NCBI RefSeq assembly: GCF_036324505.1 | Contig: NC_086350.1 | Coordinates: 22,429,640-22,493,639, forward strand | Length of the DNA stretch: 64,000 nucleotides | Origin: Eleginops maclovinus | Lineage: Eukaryota > Chordata > Actinopteri > Perciformes > Eleginopidae | Direction: 5' to 3' | Part shown: piece by piece, positions 31,422-44,980 of the stretch | Layout of the letters: each line of letters begins with the position of its first letter | Position numbering within the stretch: position 1 is the stretch's first letter | The notes under the pieces: model-generated | The model's input: only the letters and a program-made list of their open reading frames with translations | Told to the model about the DNA's origin: nothing | The model's database searches: none | Position numbers and translations under genes: made by a program

Positions 31422-34400
31422 ATGATGGCGATGGCGGTGACAACTGGAGTTCAAGAGCAGCTTCCACCAAATTTGGTGAAATCGTTAATAATATACCCTT
31501 TTGCGAGACGGACGACGGAGGAAAAACTTCTCGTTAAGGAGCTGGGACCCGACAAGCCTGAAATCAGCATATCCCAGCAAATCAAGCTGAAAGATAAATC
31601 TTACAAACGGAGTTTTTGTCGGAGCTGGTTGAACCGTAAGACGTGGCTGGCTGGTTCAACCGTAAGACGTGGCTGGCAGGTTGTGGAGCAGCCAATGCAC
31701 TTTTCTGTTTCCCCTGTATCCTCTTCAGAAGTGACAAATGTGATTCGACTTGGACAAAGACTGGACTAACTGACTTAAAACACCTCTCTGAACGGATCAA
31801 GAAGCACGATCGATCCAAAGTTCACATGGAAAACTGCGTAAAGCTAGCTGTGTTCGGAAAGATTAGCCTAGCAACGCAGCTCGATGATGGGCACCGCATC
31901 GCTGTAAGAAGGCACAATGAAGAGGTAGATAAAAACCGCAATATTTTATCTAAGATCATCGATTGTGTAATTTTTTGTGGTGCTTTTGAATTAGCAATGC
32001 GGGGACATGATGAAAGGGATTCCTCAGACAACGCCGGAATATTCAGAGGTTTAGTCAACCTAATGGCATCCATTGATCGGGACTTGAGGGAGCACCTTGA
32101 AAATGCGACCGTATTTAAAAGCACCTCGAAGACCGTTCAGAACGAGCTCCTGGACTGTATGCTGGCAGTTCTAAGAGAAAAGATCGTGGATGAAGTGAAG
32201 ACAGCTGAGTTTTTAGCTATCCAAGCGGATGAAACTACCGACATTTCCACACACTGTCAGCTAGTCCTGGTCCTAAGATACATCGATGGACGCAACAACA
32301 TACAGGAGCACTTCTATGAATTCATCAAGCTACCCAACAGCTGTGCGGATTCAATAGCCGGTGCCTTATTGGAGAGCCTGCACATCATCCTTCCTGAGGG
32401 ACAAAAAAATAAGTTGATCGCCCAGGCATATGATGGGGCAGCGGTAATGAGGGGTGCCACTGGAGGAGTGCAGCGAAAGGTACAGGACATCTATGCAAAC
32501 GCTCACTACATTTACTGTTATGCCCATCAGTTAAACCTGGTAATGCAGCAGGCGACCTCCCACATCCCTCAGATCAGTCACTTTTTCACCGACATGGGGG
32601 GATTTGCTTCTTTTTTCTCAAAATCGAGCAAGAGAACGGCAGTGCTAGATGAGCTGGTGGCGCACCGACTTCCAAGTGCATCCTCAACACGTTGGAACTT
32701 CAACAGTCGTGCAGTCAACACAGTCTATGAGCACAAGAATGATCTGGTGAAGTGTTTTCAGACCATCCGGAACAGTGAAGCATTTGATGGCCAAACGAAG
32801 AGAGAGGCTGGAGGCTATGTGAGAATGCTGGAAGATGAAGCTTTCTGTTTTTTCCTAGCCTTGTTCCACAAGATCATGCCACATGTAGACATGCTGTATA
32901 ATCAGCTCCAGAAGAGAAACATCGATGCTGTCTACATCGCAGGAATCACCCAGGCATTCATGAACCGCATGCAGGCTATCAGGTATGTTAAATGCATTAT
33001 TATGTAGCATAGCCTGATTGTTAATTATCTGCATATATTATGTGTAGCCTTAAATGCTTATATGTCATCTTATTCAAATAATTAATTTATTTGTGAAGTT
33101 TAGATGAAATATAATTGCCAGTAATTATAACAACCTTGGGTTTGGTTAATATATCCCTAACCAGTTTTCTTATGCATTGGATCAGGGAGGCTGTTCCTAA
33201 TCTGGCTGAGGATGAGGAGTACAGGGGACCTGTTCAGGATCCACCCACAAAGAAACGGAGAACATTGGGAGAAGACACACAGCACCATTTGGCACTAGAG
33301 GTAAGCACCTGCTTACACACACACACACACACACACACACAGAGGAACAGACACAGAGAGGAACAGACACACAGACACACAGAGAGGAACATACACACAG
33401 ACACACAGAGAGGAACAGACACACAGACACACAGAGAGGAACAGACACACAGACACACAGAGAGGAACAGACACACACACACACACAGAGAGGAACAGAG
33501 ACACACAGACACACAGAGAGGAACAGACACACAGAGACACACAGACACACAGAGACACAGAGACACACAGAGAGGAACAGACATACAGAGAGGAACAGAC
33601 ACACAGAGAGGAACAGAGACACACAGACACACAGAGAGGAACAGAGACACACAGAGAGACACACAGAGAGGAACAGACACACAGAGAGACACAGAGAGGA
33701 ACAGAGACACAGAGAGACACACAGACACACAGACACACAGAGAGGAACAGACACACAGACACACAGAGAGGAACAGACACACAGACACACAGAGAGGAAC
33801 AGACACACAGACACACAGAGAGGAACAGACACACAGACACACAGAGAGGAACAGACACACAGACACACAGAGAGGAACAGAGACATTATCAAATCTAATG
33901 AATGCTTGCCACTTGATATAGTAGTCCAGACTCAAATGTATCTTATCATTTGACGATATCTATGAATAATTACAGTCAACCATTTTGGTTTATTACACAA
34001 TATAGGCTAGCTATTCAGAACATTGATTGTAGTGAGACATGTGAAGACCTAATTATTTCCCTTTTTTAAAATTGTATATTATCGCATAGGTATATGACAC
34101 CATCATGAGCCATTCCAAGGAGAGGTTTTCTTTCACCAAGCACCTCATCAGCGCCACACTCTTGCAAGGAGACTTGTTCCAACAACACAGCAGAAAGTTC
34201 CCAGATTCAGCACTGGAAACCACGGTGGAAGCCTATCCCTCATTGGACAAGGCCAGACTTAAAACAGAACTGTCCCTGATCTACGAGAATGAGGAGTTCC
34301 AGAGTTGCAAAGGTGCACTGGCTCTCTATCAGGTTTTGATGGAAAACAACCTTGGAGAAACATTCACTGAAACTGTAAGACTTCTCAACATCATCATCAC

Positions 34401-34617
34401 AACACCAATGACAACATCAGAGTCTGAGAGGTGCTTCTCTACCTTAAAGAGGATAAAAACTTTCCTAAGGAACACTATATCACAAGATCGGCTCAACGCT
34501 CTGGCTATGCTCTCCATCGAAAAGAAAATGACAAAAGACATTCCTGATTTCAACACCAGGGTCATTGAAAAATTTGCCTCCCAAAAACAAAGACGAGCAA
34601 AATTCTTGTACAAATAA
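31422..34617 (+). pseudogene. hAT transposase, three exons, one 26-bp duplication
   Basis: hAT-family transposase resembling vertebrate ZMYM1-type and related hAT-derived proteins. Exons: about 31422-32982, 33186-33300 and 34090-34617, all GT-AG, joining in phase ([21 protein letters not shown]). Exon 1 has a TTF-like Cys segment (NALFCFPCILF), the catalytic Asp in QADETTDIS, the second in AYDGAAVM and a CYAHQLNLV motif. Exon 3 has the catalytic Glu in TTSESERCFSTLKR and the hAT dimerisation region. A direct repeat of 26 bp at 31626-31651/31652-31677 shifts the frame in exon 1; the frames before and after it are both open. So it is broken, but only by this one event. The start at 31422 is the first of several in-frame ATGs. 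Confidence 0.88.
33315..33884. repeat. Minisatellite in hAT intron
   Basis: Tandem array built of AGAGGAACAGACACACAG-type units, often 26 bp long, with internal ACACAG sub-repeats. It starts with a (CA)n run. Long open frames in all directions are an artefact of the repeat. Confidence 0.93.
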
Positions 34618-34623
34618 AACCTA

Positions 34624-35314
34624 GAAAGAGAAAGAGACAAACACGCACACAAAGAGAGGAACAAACACACAGAGGAACAGAGACACAGATGAACAGAGAG
34701 GAACAGACACACAGAGGAACAGAGACACACAGGAACAGAGAGGAACAGACACACAGAGGAACAGAGAGGAACAGAGACACAGAGGAACAGACACACAGAG
34801 GAATAGACACACAGAGGAACAGAGACACAGAGAGGAACAGACACACTCAGAGGAACAGAGACACACAGGAACAGAGACGAACAGACACACAGAGGAACAG
34901 AGACACAAAGGAACAGAGAGGAACAGACACACAGAGGAACAGAGAGGAACGGAGACACAGAGGAACAGACACACAGAGGAACAGACACACAGAGGAACAG
35001 AGAGGAACAGAGACACAGAGGAACAGAGACACAGAGAGGAACAGACACACACAGAGGAACAGAGAGGAACAGACACACTCAGAGGAACAGACAGGAACTG
35101 ACACACTCAGAGGAACAGACAGGAACAAACACACAGAGGAACAGACAGAGAGGAACAGACACACTCAGAGGAACAGAGAGGAACAGACACACTCAGAGGA
35201 ACAGACAGGAACAAACACACAGAGGAACAGACAGAGAGGAACAGACACACAGAGGAACAGAGAGGAACAGACACACACAGGAACAGACACACAGAGAGGA
35301 ACAGGCACAGAGAG
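34624..35314. repeat. Second minisatellite, after the hAT stop
   Basis: Tandem array of GAGGAACAGACACACA-type units of about 15-16 bp, clearly related to the array in the intron but with a different period. It begins 7 bp after the transposase stop. Confidence 0.93.
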
Positions 35315-35897
35315 TGTCTTTTATGTTTATTTTACATTCAATGGGCAATATGTAATAATATTATAGTATGTAATTGTAATATAGTTGTGGAGAATGCTTT
35401 GTTGTTTCTCTCAGGCTGTGACATGCAATGACAACTGTATGGCACTGATGCTGTTTTCTCCAAGTAAATGCATTTTTACTTGAGAGAGGGTATTAAAATA
35501 ATATGTTTATGTAAATATTTTTGAAAATAACTTGGTTCTAAATTCTTTGTATATGTTACATTTTAATAGGAAAGTTCTGTTTCATTCTCTCTTCTCAACC
35601 CACACTCACTCATTCACTCACTCACTGTTGATTTGTATAGATTCAGCTGAAATCATACCCTTGTTGTTAATTTATCCCTTGATTGTATTGTATAGTATTT
35701 GATAGCATAAAGTCTAATATAGCTGTAAATTGTTACTTTTTCTGTGAAGCTGGAAACTGTGAAATTAAATTATTATTGTGGAACTCTAGTCATTTTCCGA
35801 CTGTTCATTTGAATGCTTATGCTAGATTAGGCAGGGAAATCTGTTGGCACACTAGCCCCACCAAGATTTTTTTTCACCAGCCGCCACTGCTTTTAGT

Positions 35898-37576
35898 GTG
35901 TGTTTGGTTTCACTCCTACCAGGACTCTGCCTTCCTGATGGACAAAACCCCGGGAGACGCTCATAAACGGAGTTTCGTATGAAGTAAACGTCGCCTACAT
36001 TTGCCAAACCACTCATTATGTTCTTATTTCAAGTCTTGTCAAATGCAATTTGGACAAAAAATTAATTAATCTTGGATCTTACCTTTATATTGCTTGTAAT
36101 ATATGGTTTACATCGAGTAGTGTAGTGGGTTTAGTGTTGGTCCGTGTAACCACTGGGCGGGGACACACACACAAACAGTTATTTTGTATGCTTCGTCCGT
36201 CCCAGGCTTCGCTGCTCTCATTACATAAGTAGTTGTTGTTGTTGCTGTTGCTGTTGTTGTCTGTACAGAGTTAACTGCCCGTGAGGCATCGTCTAGTTTA
36301 TACACAATACAAAACTTGTAAGCTAATATTTTTGAGGCACAGAGAAATACTAATTTAGAAGAAAAAGTAGGGTGTAGTAGGAATACTCTGTTAGAAGTAA
36401 AAAAAAACCTGCATTCCAAAAGTTGCTCAAGTAAGAGTAGCAAAGTATTAGCATCAAAATATACTTTATGTTCCAAAAGAGACAATTCTCATTATGCAGA
36501 TTAGCCAATTCAAAAATAATATATATTATAGGTTGTGATTATCATTGTTGATGCATTAAAGTTGTATCTAAGCTGGTAAAGGTGCAGCTACTTTTAATGG
36601 CGTATTATACCGCAGGGTAGCTTTTGACGATTGGAGACATTAAGAACACATTGTTTCTAAAGTGTGCTACACAAATAAAATGTATTATATTATTGTTATA
36701 TTTTTAAAACACTGATTTTCTTTATCAGACCTGCTGATCAATGACCGAGATCATACAGTAGAACATAGGGCTGACAATTTCAGCTAACTTTAAAACTGAT
36801 ATATATTTATTTTTATATATATAATTAGGCACAGCCATTCACAGTATACAGTAAATAAAAATTAGACATATCAACACGCAAATTAAATGGTGAAAAGTGA
36901 GAAACAAGTAGCTGGAAATCTCCTGTTGCTTTGTACAGTATATCTGGGTAAAATACCTCTTTACAATTGTGAGAAAATCAAACTTTGAACGCAATGATGT
37001 AGTTCTCTTTTCTGATATGTAGTGAATATTAGTAATTATCAAAATACGAGTGAATAAGGAGATTTTATTTGACAAACTTTAAATGTATAGTAATACATTT
37101 AGTCTTGGTTCATCACAAAACAAATGATAGATTAGCAACACAACTTAAAAGAAATGAAGCAATCTGTTGTGTGAGTGCATATTTGTTGAGTACTATTCAG
37201 ATGGAGCAAGGGCTGTAACAGAATTATGGCCTCAATGTATCAAAGCCACAGAATCTAACCAGGTAGTTAATATATATTTGCCTCCATTTGTCCTTTAGCA
37301 GTCTTTTAGAGTATGTGAATGGAATTTGAATCAGGGGATAGGAACATGTCTAAGTGTGGTTTACGTTATTGTTTTTCACACTATGGATATAAAATACATG
37401 TTTTTATTTGTGTTGGTGTAGTATACCTGTGTTATAACATTAAGGGATATGTTGATAAATAATCACTGTGCAATGAAACTGTATGTGCATAATTTGAATA
37501 ATGATATTTAATATAAGGTTTATATTAAAACATTTATCGCATTTAAAAAACAAAAAAGGTTATATCTCTAGAAGCA
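35898..37576. other. Spacer, no gene seen
   Basis: AT-rich. Holds a short imperfect GTTGTTGCT repeat near 36230-36260. The LINE-like or exon-like signals I looked for were not found. Confidence 0.5.
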
Positions 37577-37582
37577 GTGGGT

Positions 37583-37596
37583 GGCTGTTAAGAGCC
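37583..37596 (-). promoter_or_regulatory. Decayed orphan histone stem-loop
   Basis: GTGGGTGGCTGTTAAGAGCC: two bases lost and one changed relative to GGCTCTTTTAAGAGCC. No histone gene lies next to it before the intact H4 hairpin 280 bp on. It is probably the remnant of a lost histone gene. Confidence 0.55.
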
Positions 37597-37876
37597 TTTA
37601 GGTGGTTTGACAGCTGTTTAATTTATACTGACAAGGTGTTCAGTTGACTGAGGTTTGGAGGGAGATCATTTTTAGCAAGCTACTCGAAATGTGAACATAC
37701 ATATTCTAGTCACATAAATGAGTTGTTTTGGAGATCGGATTTAGGTTTGAAATGTAAACGTTGCCGAACAATTGTTCTCCACAAACACTGTAATTATTGT
37801 AAAATTAAACATACATTGCTTGAGATATTTCGTTCATGGCATTTGAAAGGAAATAGACTCTTTAAGTAATGTAGGT

Positions 37877-37892
37877 GGCTCTTAAAAGAGCC
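37877..37892 (-). promoter_or_regulatory. H4 histone 3' stem-loop
   Basis: Perfect GGCTCTTAAAAGAGCC palindrome, 34 bp past the H4 stop. Here the canonical stem is used, unlike the GGTCC form of the plus-strand H4 genes. Confidence 0.95.
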
Positions 37893-37926
37893 GTTGTTTT
37901 TCCAAGTATGTCAGGGTGTTGTTGAT

Positions 37927-38250
<324 letters not shown>

Positions 38251-38384
38251 TTAGGTTGGGTCGGTCAGAACAATGGAGTTGCGGTAAGCTGTGTAGGCCT
38301 AGTAGTATACATTATCTCCGCGGACCTAAGAGAGGACGGAGAGCAGCTGTCCTGCTAGGCGGGACCAACCATGGAGCCCTCCAC

Positions 38385-38790
38385 ACTTTCAAAAATATTT
38401 AGTCTTCCTTAAATATTGTTTATATGATTCGGTCAGACTTTATAATAAGGGTTTGATACATAAACGTTTGTTAATATGTAATACAACCCTTCTATGCTTA
38501 ATAACAGTTATAATGGAAATATACAGCATCATATTGACCGTACAGCATCAGTTTCGGAAAATAACATTACATTTAAAAGTTGGATTTAGCTCAATAGAAA
38601 CACTGGAATCTACACTATGTTGAAGTTTGCTAAATAATAAAGTTGTGTTGCTATCATCAAAATGATACAATACATTTTTGTTTAAAGTACCACATATTTA
38701 ATGGTAAATATGAATTACAAAGTAATACATAAGCATACACTTCTGCACCTCATAACATATTTCAGGTCCCACCAAATTCAATTAGTTTGG
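38385..38790 (-). repeat. H4 distal upstream region, shared among units
   Basis: 38385-38450 resembles the inverted 9740-9790 and 610-700. 38560-38790 resembles 53395-53620. This links the H4(-) units at the left edge, here and at 50.7 kb as copies of one ancestral unit. Confidence 0.65.
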
Positions 38791-39013
38791 TTTTCATTTC
38801 CATTTTTCCAGAGACTTTCATAAGATGTAGTGCCAAGATGAAGTATTATAAAATTGTATTACCTAATGGATACATTTTTGACACATTCAATCTTCAGGAT
38901 AAACAAACACAGTATAACTATTCTGTAGCGCAGATTAACTTTTATATCTCAGAGCCTTTATTTCACTTTCCTTAGTGAACATGTCTGGAGCATGTCTTCA
39001 GATGAAGTTTGTC

Positions 39014-39028
39014 GCTCTTAAAATAGCC
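39014..39028 (-). promoter_or_regulatory. Relic of an H2B 3' end with decayed stem-loop
   Basis: GCTCTTAAAATAGCC preceded by CATGTCTTCAGATGAAG. The intact H2B hairpin at 39539 has the preceding context TATGTCTTCAGATGTAG, so this is a duplicate of the H2B 3' flank whose coding part is gone. Confidence 0.6.
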
Positions 39029-39538
39029 TTGTTTGTAGTCACAGACACGGCATGATTTGAAGTCACAGACAAGGCATGATTTGCCAAAGCGAGGGCCTCG
39101 ATAAAAACATGTGTACACTAACACTTGTCTTTGAATCCTCCATACTGTACTTTCTACCCTCTGCATTTTTCTAATCAATTTTATATTTCAGGTATTTAAT
39201 TGATTTATGTATTTTCTACACCAGCAGTTTCCAACCTTTACAACACAACTCGGATATCCGGGACAAAGTATGTGCACTGAACATAATTGTAATCCAATAT
39301 GTGAATTGTGGATGTGATTGAAGCAGGTCTTTAAAAAGACAGACTAAAGATGGGAGCATTTGAGTTGTTTGGTTTATCAGCAACAGAGTTTGCACACAAC
39401 ACATCTTATTGTAGGGCATCTAAACAACATCATCTAAGCAAATGCATTAGAAAAGTTTTGTATTTGCAAATTAATTGACAATTAACACAGGGTCTGAATG
39501 TTGAGTGTATAGAGAATATGTCTTCAGATGTAGTGGGT

Positions 39539-39554
39539 GGCTCTTAAAAGAGCC
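39539..39554 (-). promoter_or_regulatory. H2B histone 3' stem-loop
   Basis: Perfect GGCTCTTAAAAGAGCC palindrome, 30 bp past the H2B stop. Confidence 0.95.
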
Positions 39555-39584
39555 TTTGTGTTGTTGGTATATCAGCAGCAGAGT

Positions 39585-39962
39585 TTACTTGGAGCTGGTG
39601 TACTTTGTCACGGCCTTGGTGCCCTCAGAGACAGCGTGTTTAGCCAGCTCTCCGGGCAGCAGCAGGCGGACAGCGGTCTGAATCTCCCTGGAGGTGATGG
39701 TGGAGCGCTTGTTGTAGTGAGCCAGACGAGAGGCCTCACCGGCGATGCGCTCAAAGATGTCGCTCACAAAGCAGTTCATGATGCCCATAGCCTTGGAGGA
39801 GATGCCGGTGTCTGGGTGGACCTGCTTCATCACTTTGTAAACGTAGATAGCGTAGCTCTCCTTCCTGGACTTTCTCCTCTTCTTGCCAGCCTTGCTGACG
39901 CTCTTGGAGACAGCTTTCTTTGAGCCCTTCTTGGGCGCTTTGACTGGAGGTGCGTCAGGCAT
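39585..39962 (-). CDS. Histone H2B
   Basis: H2B of 125 aa, identical in protein sequence to the two plus-strand copies ([15 protein letters not shown] tail, histone fold, TSSK end). The coding region is intact, but the promoter differs. Where the other copies have ATTTGCAT and TATAAATT, the equivalent sites here read TTTTGCAT (near 40033) and TCTAAATT (near 40018). Both are one base off consensus, so expression may be weak. The 5' flank diverges beyond about 40100. Confidence 0.96.
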   Translation of the reverse strand: MPDAPPVKAPKKGSKKAVSKSVSKAGKKRRKSRKESYAIYVYKVMKQVHPDTGISSKAMGIMNCFVSDIFERIAGEASRLAHYNKRSTITSREIQTAVRLLLPGELAKHAVSEGTKAVTKYTSSK

Positions 39963-41284
39963 TATGATCAGTCGGGGGGGATTGACAGTCAGATTGTGGC
40001 TGTAGAACTGAGTGACTAATTTAGATCCATCCTATGCAAAAGTTACTGTGCTGTTGCTCACACAAGACTGGTTGTGTTCTTTGCGGTATGGCGCATGCGC
40101 CTAACAAAGACCTGTGCTGTGAGGAGAACAGTAAGGAGCTGTAAAAAGTGGTACACAATATAATCTCAAAAAGTGTCAATAAAAAAAAAAAACCTTGTTG
40201 TAAATGTCATTTCCATAATCCAACACACATAAACACGTTTACAGTACATCATGAAAGAGAACAGTCTTCTCAATAAGTTAGTTAACCTTTTATTTTAAAA
40301 ACCCTAACATGACAAATTTGATATCTGATTAGGTGTTAAGAAAAACACATTTGCCAAAATGTTTCCTATCCCTGTGGTTTGGAAGTATTTGATTTGCCAA
40401 TGAGTAATGGTTTTATCTTTGTCCCCTTCAATCTAGGGGAAAGTAATGCAACAGCTCGGCTGACCTAGCGTCCTCCAAAGAAGTGTGTTTACTGAGGTCA
40501 GGAACACTATTTCATGGAGGTTTGCAAAATTAGGGGTATTCATTAGAATGTTTAGTTATTGGGCACTTGTGTGTCTCACAGAGGGAAACTTCCCTTCCTG
40601 CAGCAGACAGACTTCACAACTATCATGACCCCTCACTCAATAAGTGAATAAATTATGTTACTTGTAAATTGGAATATTTGTTATTATTTAGATTTTAAAT
40701 ATTATGTGCATGCCCTTTATGTAATAGTATTCTTTGGAGGACATATTTTGCTATAACAATGTAAATTCCCCCTATGTGGGACGAAAAAACGATTTTCCGA
40801 TTCTCTTCCAAGCCTCATTATATAATGTCATTAATTACATTTGTTTCAATATGTTTATATGTAGTTAAACGATCACCAACAATGTCATTATATTATAGAC
40901 GTTGTGATGTGGTTCTTTTATTTACTACACAAAATTATTTTCAAGCAATTCATGAAACATTTAAGATGTAAGAAAATGTATTGGATTGACGTTGGTCTGT
41001 GCCACCGGTGGCTTCTCAAGATCATCAATCGTGTGCCTGGAACGATCTGCAGGAGGTAAATGAGGACTGATGGAAACATGCTCGTCATACTTATTTAGTA
41101 TTACAGTTGCTCTATGAACAGTAGAGCTTTTCATATTTGAATGAATGTCCTTCAGTAACACACAATTAATGCTAGTATAAAAGAGGACATTCAAATAGTT
41201 AATGTAAACACCAGCTTTAGTTTAGTTATTTGAGGTACATAACATTATACATAGGGAGTTGTATCTTTAGTTGGAAGTGAGTGT
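39963..41284. other. Spacer with a retroelement tail
   Basis: Near 40575-40800 there is a decayed LINE 3' end (TCCTGCAGCAGACAGACTTCAC, and later CCTATGTGGGACGAA). Otherwise nothing was recognised up to the H2A hairpin. Confidence 0.5.
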
Positions 41285-41300
41285 GGCTCTTAAAAGAGCC
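41285..41300 (-). promoter_or_regulatory. H2A histone 3' stem-loop
   Basis: Perfect GGCTCTTAAAAGAGCC palindrome, 29 bp past the H2A stop. Confidence 0.95.
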
Positions 41301-41328
41301 GTTGGTTAGATTGAGATGGTTTGGTCGT

Positions 41329-42481
<1,153 letters not shown>

Positions 42482-42513
42482 ATTTACCCGAAGCCGACCC
42501 ATAGAAACCCAAA

Positions 42514-42529
42514 GGCTCTTTTAAGAGCC
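42514..42529 (+). promoter_or_regulatory. H3 histone 3' stem-loop
   Basis: GGCTCTTTTAAGAGCC followed by ACCTCA, 32 bp after the stop. Confidence 0.95.
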
Positions 42530-43366
42530 ACCTCACTCTTCACTGAAGGGCACATTCCTAAACACAAGTTTCAGTGACAAGATGTCTAAAATAATTCCGT
42601 CATTATCATATGAGTTTGTGCGTGTGCCACGAAGATAATATTAGGTTCACACCAGATTGCTTCGTAAATATTTCACACGTTTGACAACGAAGTATGTTGT
42701 TCAACCTCTGCCCTAAATACTTAATCACAACAGGGGTGGCTCAATTCACAGTTCTTTGTGTAACGTAACACATGTTATAACTTCTGTGTCTTATTGCTGC
42801 TCTGTGAACTGTGCATGCTCCGTGCATGTTATTTGCGGCAAGTTAAGTCAGTAGTGAGTCTGTCATCACAATCAGATTTGAACTGGACTCACTAGCACCC
42901 ACTGCCATGAGGCAGGAGAACTGCGTGCCTCACCTAGTCTCTCTTCGCAGCGGTTTTGCTCAGCACAAGAGACACGTTACAGGCATACAGTTGACAAAAA
43001 ACACTGTATATTATATATACCAGCTAAAGCATGGAAATTAGTTAATATAGCTAGAGTGTTTGAACATTTTAATAGCGATGTACAGACAGACAGCAGTTAC
43101 AGTCTCACTGTATAGCATGTCAGCAGGTTGGTGCCTCACCGAGCAGCCGTTCTCAGTGTTTGAACGTGAATATGAAAATTCAGCGATTTTGGATCAAAAT
43201 AATGTAAAACTGGTGAAATTAAAAGGAAAATAACTTTATAATACAAACAACTGGACAAATATGATCATTCAATTTATTTTCTTCATTTTACGGCCTCACC
43301 TGCCTCCCCTCACCGCACGTCACTGGTGCACTGCAAAAAAGGAATTTCAAGAAAGTAAAAAAAGCC
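42530..43366. other. Spacer, perhaps a truncated DNA transposon
   Basis: The right part (about 43285-43325) reads CCTCACCTGCCTCCCCTCACCGCACGTCACTGG, which looks like a transposon terminal repeat (complement CAGTGACGTGCGGTGAG). A matching left end was not found. No coding sequence. Confidence 0.35.
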
Positions 43367-43656
43367 TAAGTGGATCGGTCACAGACTCAAAATGGCCCAT
43401 GGCTGTCTGCGATTTGTCCAGGGATCTTCTTGTTCTTAGTAAAGTTAGTATTTTTTCATGATAGTGTCACTGTTTATTATGGTCTGGTTTAAGATCATCT
43501 TGCATCTCGTTTTCCAGATCTGCATACATATGATGCAAATGACAAAATATGTTTACTGAGATCAGGCACACTGTTTCATGGAGGTTTGTAAAATAAGAGT
43601 TATTCTCACAGCGCAGTTCTTTGATTGGCGCATGCGCAATCCTGCAAAGAAAACAA

Positions 43657-43708
43657 CCAATCACAAGCGAGCGACAGTACAGCGTGATTTGCATAGAGTG
43701 CATATAAA
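43657..43708 (+). promoter_or_regulatory. H2B promoter: CCAAT, octamer, TATA
   Basis: CCAAT 43657-43661, octamer ATTTGCAT 43687-43694, TATAAA 43703-43708, in the same spacing as copy A. Confidence 0.85.
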
Positions 43709-43762
43709 CAAATCGGTCTGTGCCGAGGTAACCATCTGACTGTCAATCCCTGACTGATCATA

Positions 43763-44140
43763 ATGCCTGACGCACCTCCAGTCAAAGCGCCCAAGAAGGG
43801 CTCAAAGAAAGCTGTCTCCAAGAGCGTCAGCAAGGCTGGCAAAAAAAGGAGAAAGTCCAGGAAGGAGAGCTACGCCATCTACGTGTACAAAGTGATGAAG
43901 CAGGTCCACCCCGACACCGGTATCTCCTCCAAGGCAATGGGCATTATGAACTGCTTTGTGAGCGACATCTTTGAGCGCATCGCCGGTGAGGCCTCTCGTC
44001 TGGCTCACTACAACAAGCGCTCCACCATCACCTCCAGGGAGATTCAGACCGCTGTCCGCCTGCTGCTGCCCGGAGAGCTGGCTAAACACGCTGTCTCTGA
44101 GGGCACCAAGGCTGTGACCAAGTACACCAGCTCCAAGTAA
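43763..44140 (+). CDS. Histone H2B
   Basis: H2B of 125 aa, the duplicate of 8229-8606 with only synonymous differences that I can see. It has an intact promoter and hairpin. The LINE at 44277 landed about 90 bp downstream of the hairpin, so 3' processing signals very near the hairpin are kept but the distal flank is altered. Confidence 0.97.
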   Translation: MPDAPPVKAPKKGSKKAVSKSVSKAGKKRRKSRKESYAIYVYKVMKQVHPDTGISSKAMGIMNCFVSDIFERIAGEASRLAHYNKRSTITSREIQTAVRLLLPGELAKHAVSEGTKAVTKYTSSK

Positions 44141-44170
44141 ACTCTACTGCTGTCATACCAACAACACAAA

Positions 44171-44186
44171 GGCTCTTTTAAGAGCC
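44171..44186 (+). promoter_or_regulatory. H2B histone 3' stem-loop
   Basis: GGCTCTTTTAAGAGCC then ACCCA, 30 bp after the stop. Confidence 0.95.
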
Positions 44187-44276
44187 ACCCACTACATCTG
44201 ATGACATATTCCTGATATTGCTACGAGGGTCATGTGCCTATATAATCAATGAAGTCCACTTTGTTCCATATTATTA

Positions 44277-44812
44277 TTATTTTTTTTTGCAACATGCAAA
44301 CCGCCCAAGCGAGCCCTATCATCCAATATGATAGAGAACAACTTTTACACATCAGGTCGCTGGTGGACAGCAATAATCCACGACGACCTGCAAACAATGG
44401 AGAGTCTGCGTGTTTACCTGCTGGAGCTCTACCTGTGGAGCGCAGGAGGAAGAGACCACGAGGTTCCCGGGCCGGGGTCCTGGTCAGGCTGAGGAAACGT
44501 GAAAACAGGCCTCCTCTACCGAGTTTACTTCTGGCAAATGTCCAATCCCTGGATAATAAGCTGGACGAACTCCGTAGCAGGGTGGCATTTCAACGGGACA
44601 TTAAGACCTGTAATGTTTTGGTTTTCACGGAGAGTTGGCTCGACCCCACGATACCGGACGCCGCCATTGCTCCACACGGATTCTCCATTCATCGCCAGGA
44701 CCGGACAATAAACTCAGGGAAGAGCAAGGGAGGAGGTGTCTGCTTCATGATCAGCAACAACTGGTGCTCAGATGTGGAGATCATTTCTTCGGACTATTTG
44801 TTTATAGTACAC

Positions 44813-44855
<43 letters not shown>

Positions 44856-44938
44856 ACACACATACTATCAACAACGTGCAGCTAGCACTTTATAGATATG
44901 CCATACATATCTATAAACAGATATGTATGGCAGATGTG

Positions 44939-44980
<42 letters not shown>

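Larger units (their letters stand above)
30934..35889 (+). mobile_element. Complete hAT transposon (ZMYM1-like transposase)
   Basis: 4,956 bp with terminal inverted repeats CAGAGGCGGCTGG (30934) and its complement CCAGCCGCCACTG ending at 35889. They are flanked by a perfect 8-bp duplication CTTTTAGT (30926-30933 and 35890-35897). It encodes a three-exon transposase and holds two minisatellites of related sequence, one in intron 2 and one just after the stop codon. Confidence 0.93.

Noticed and set aside
33197..35366. Long open frames rich in Thr/Gln/Arg or Cys/Val/Ser, both strands
   Set aside because: They read through minisatellites whose units lack stops in most frames. The true coding parts there are the hAT exons at 33186-33300 and 34090-34617.
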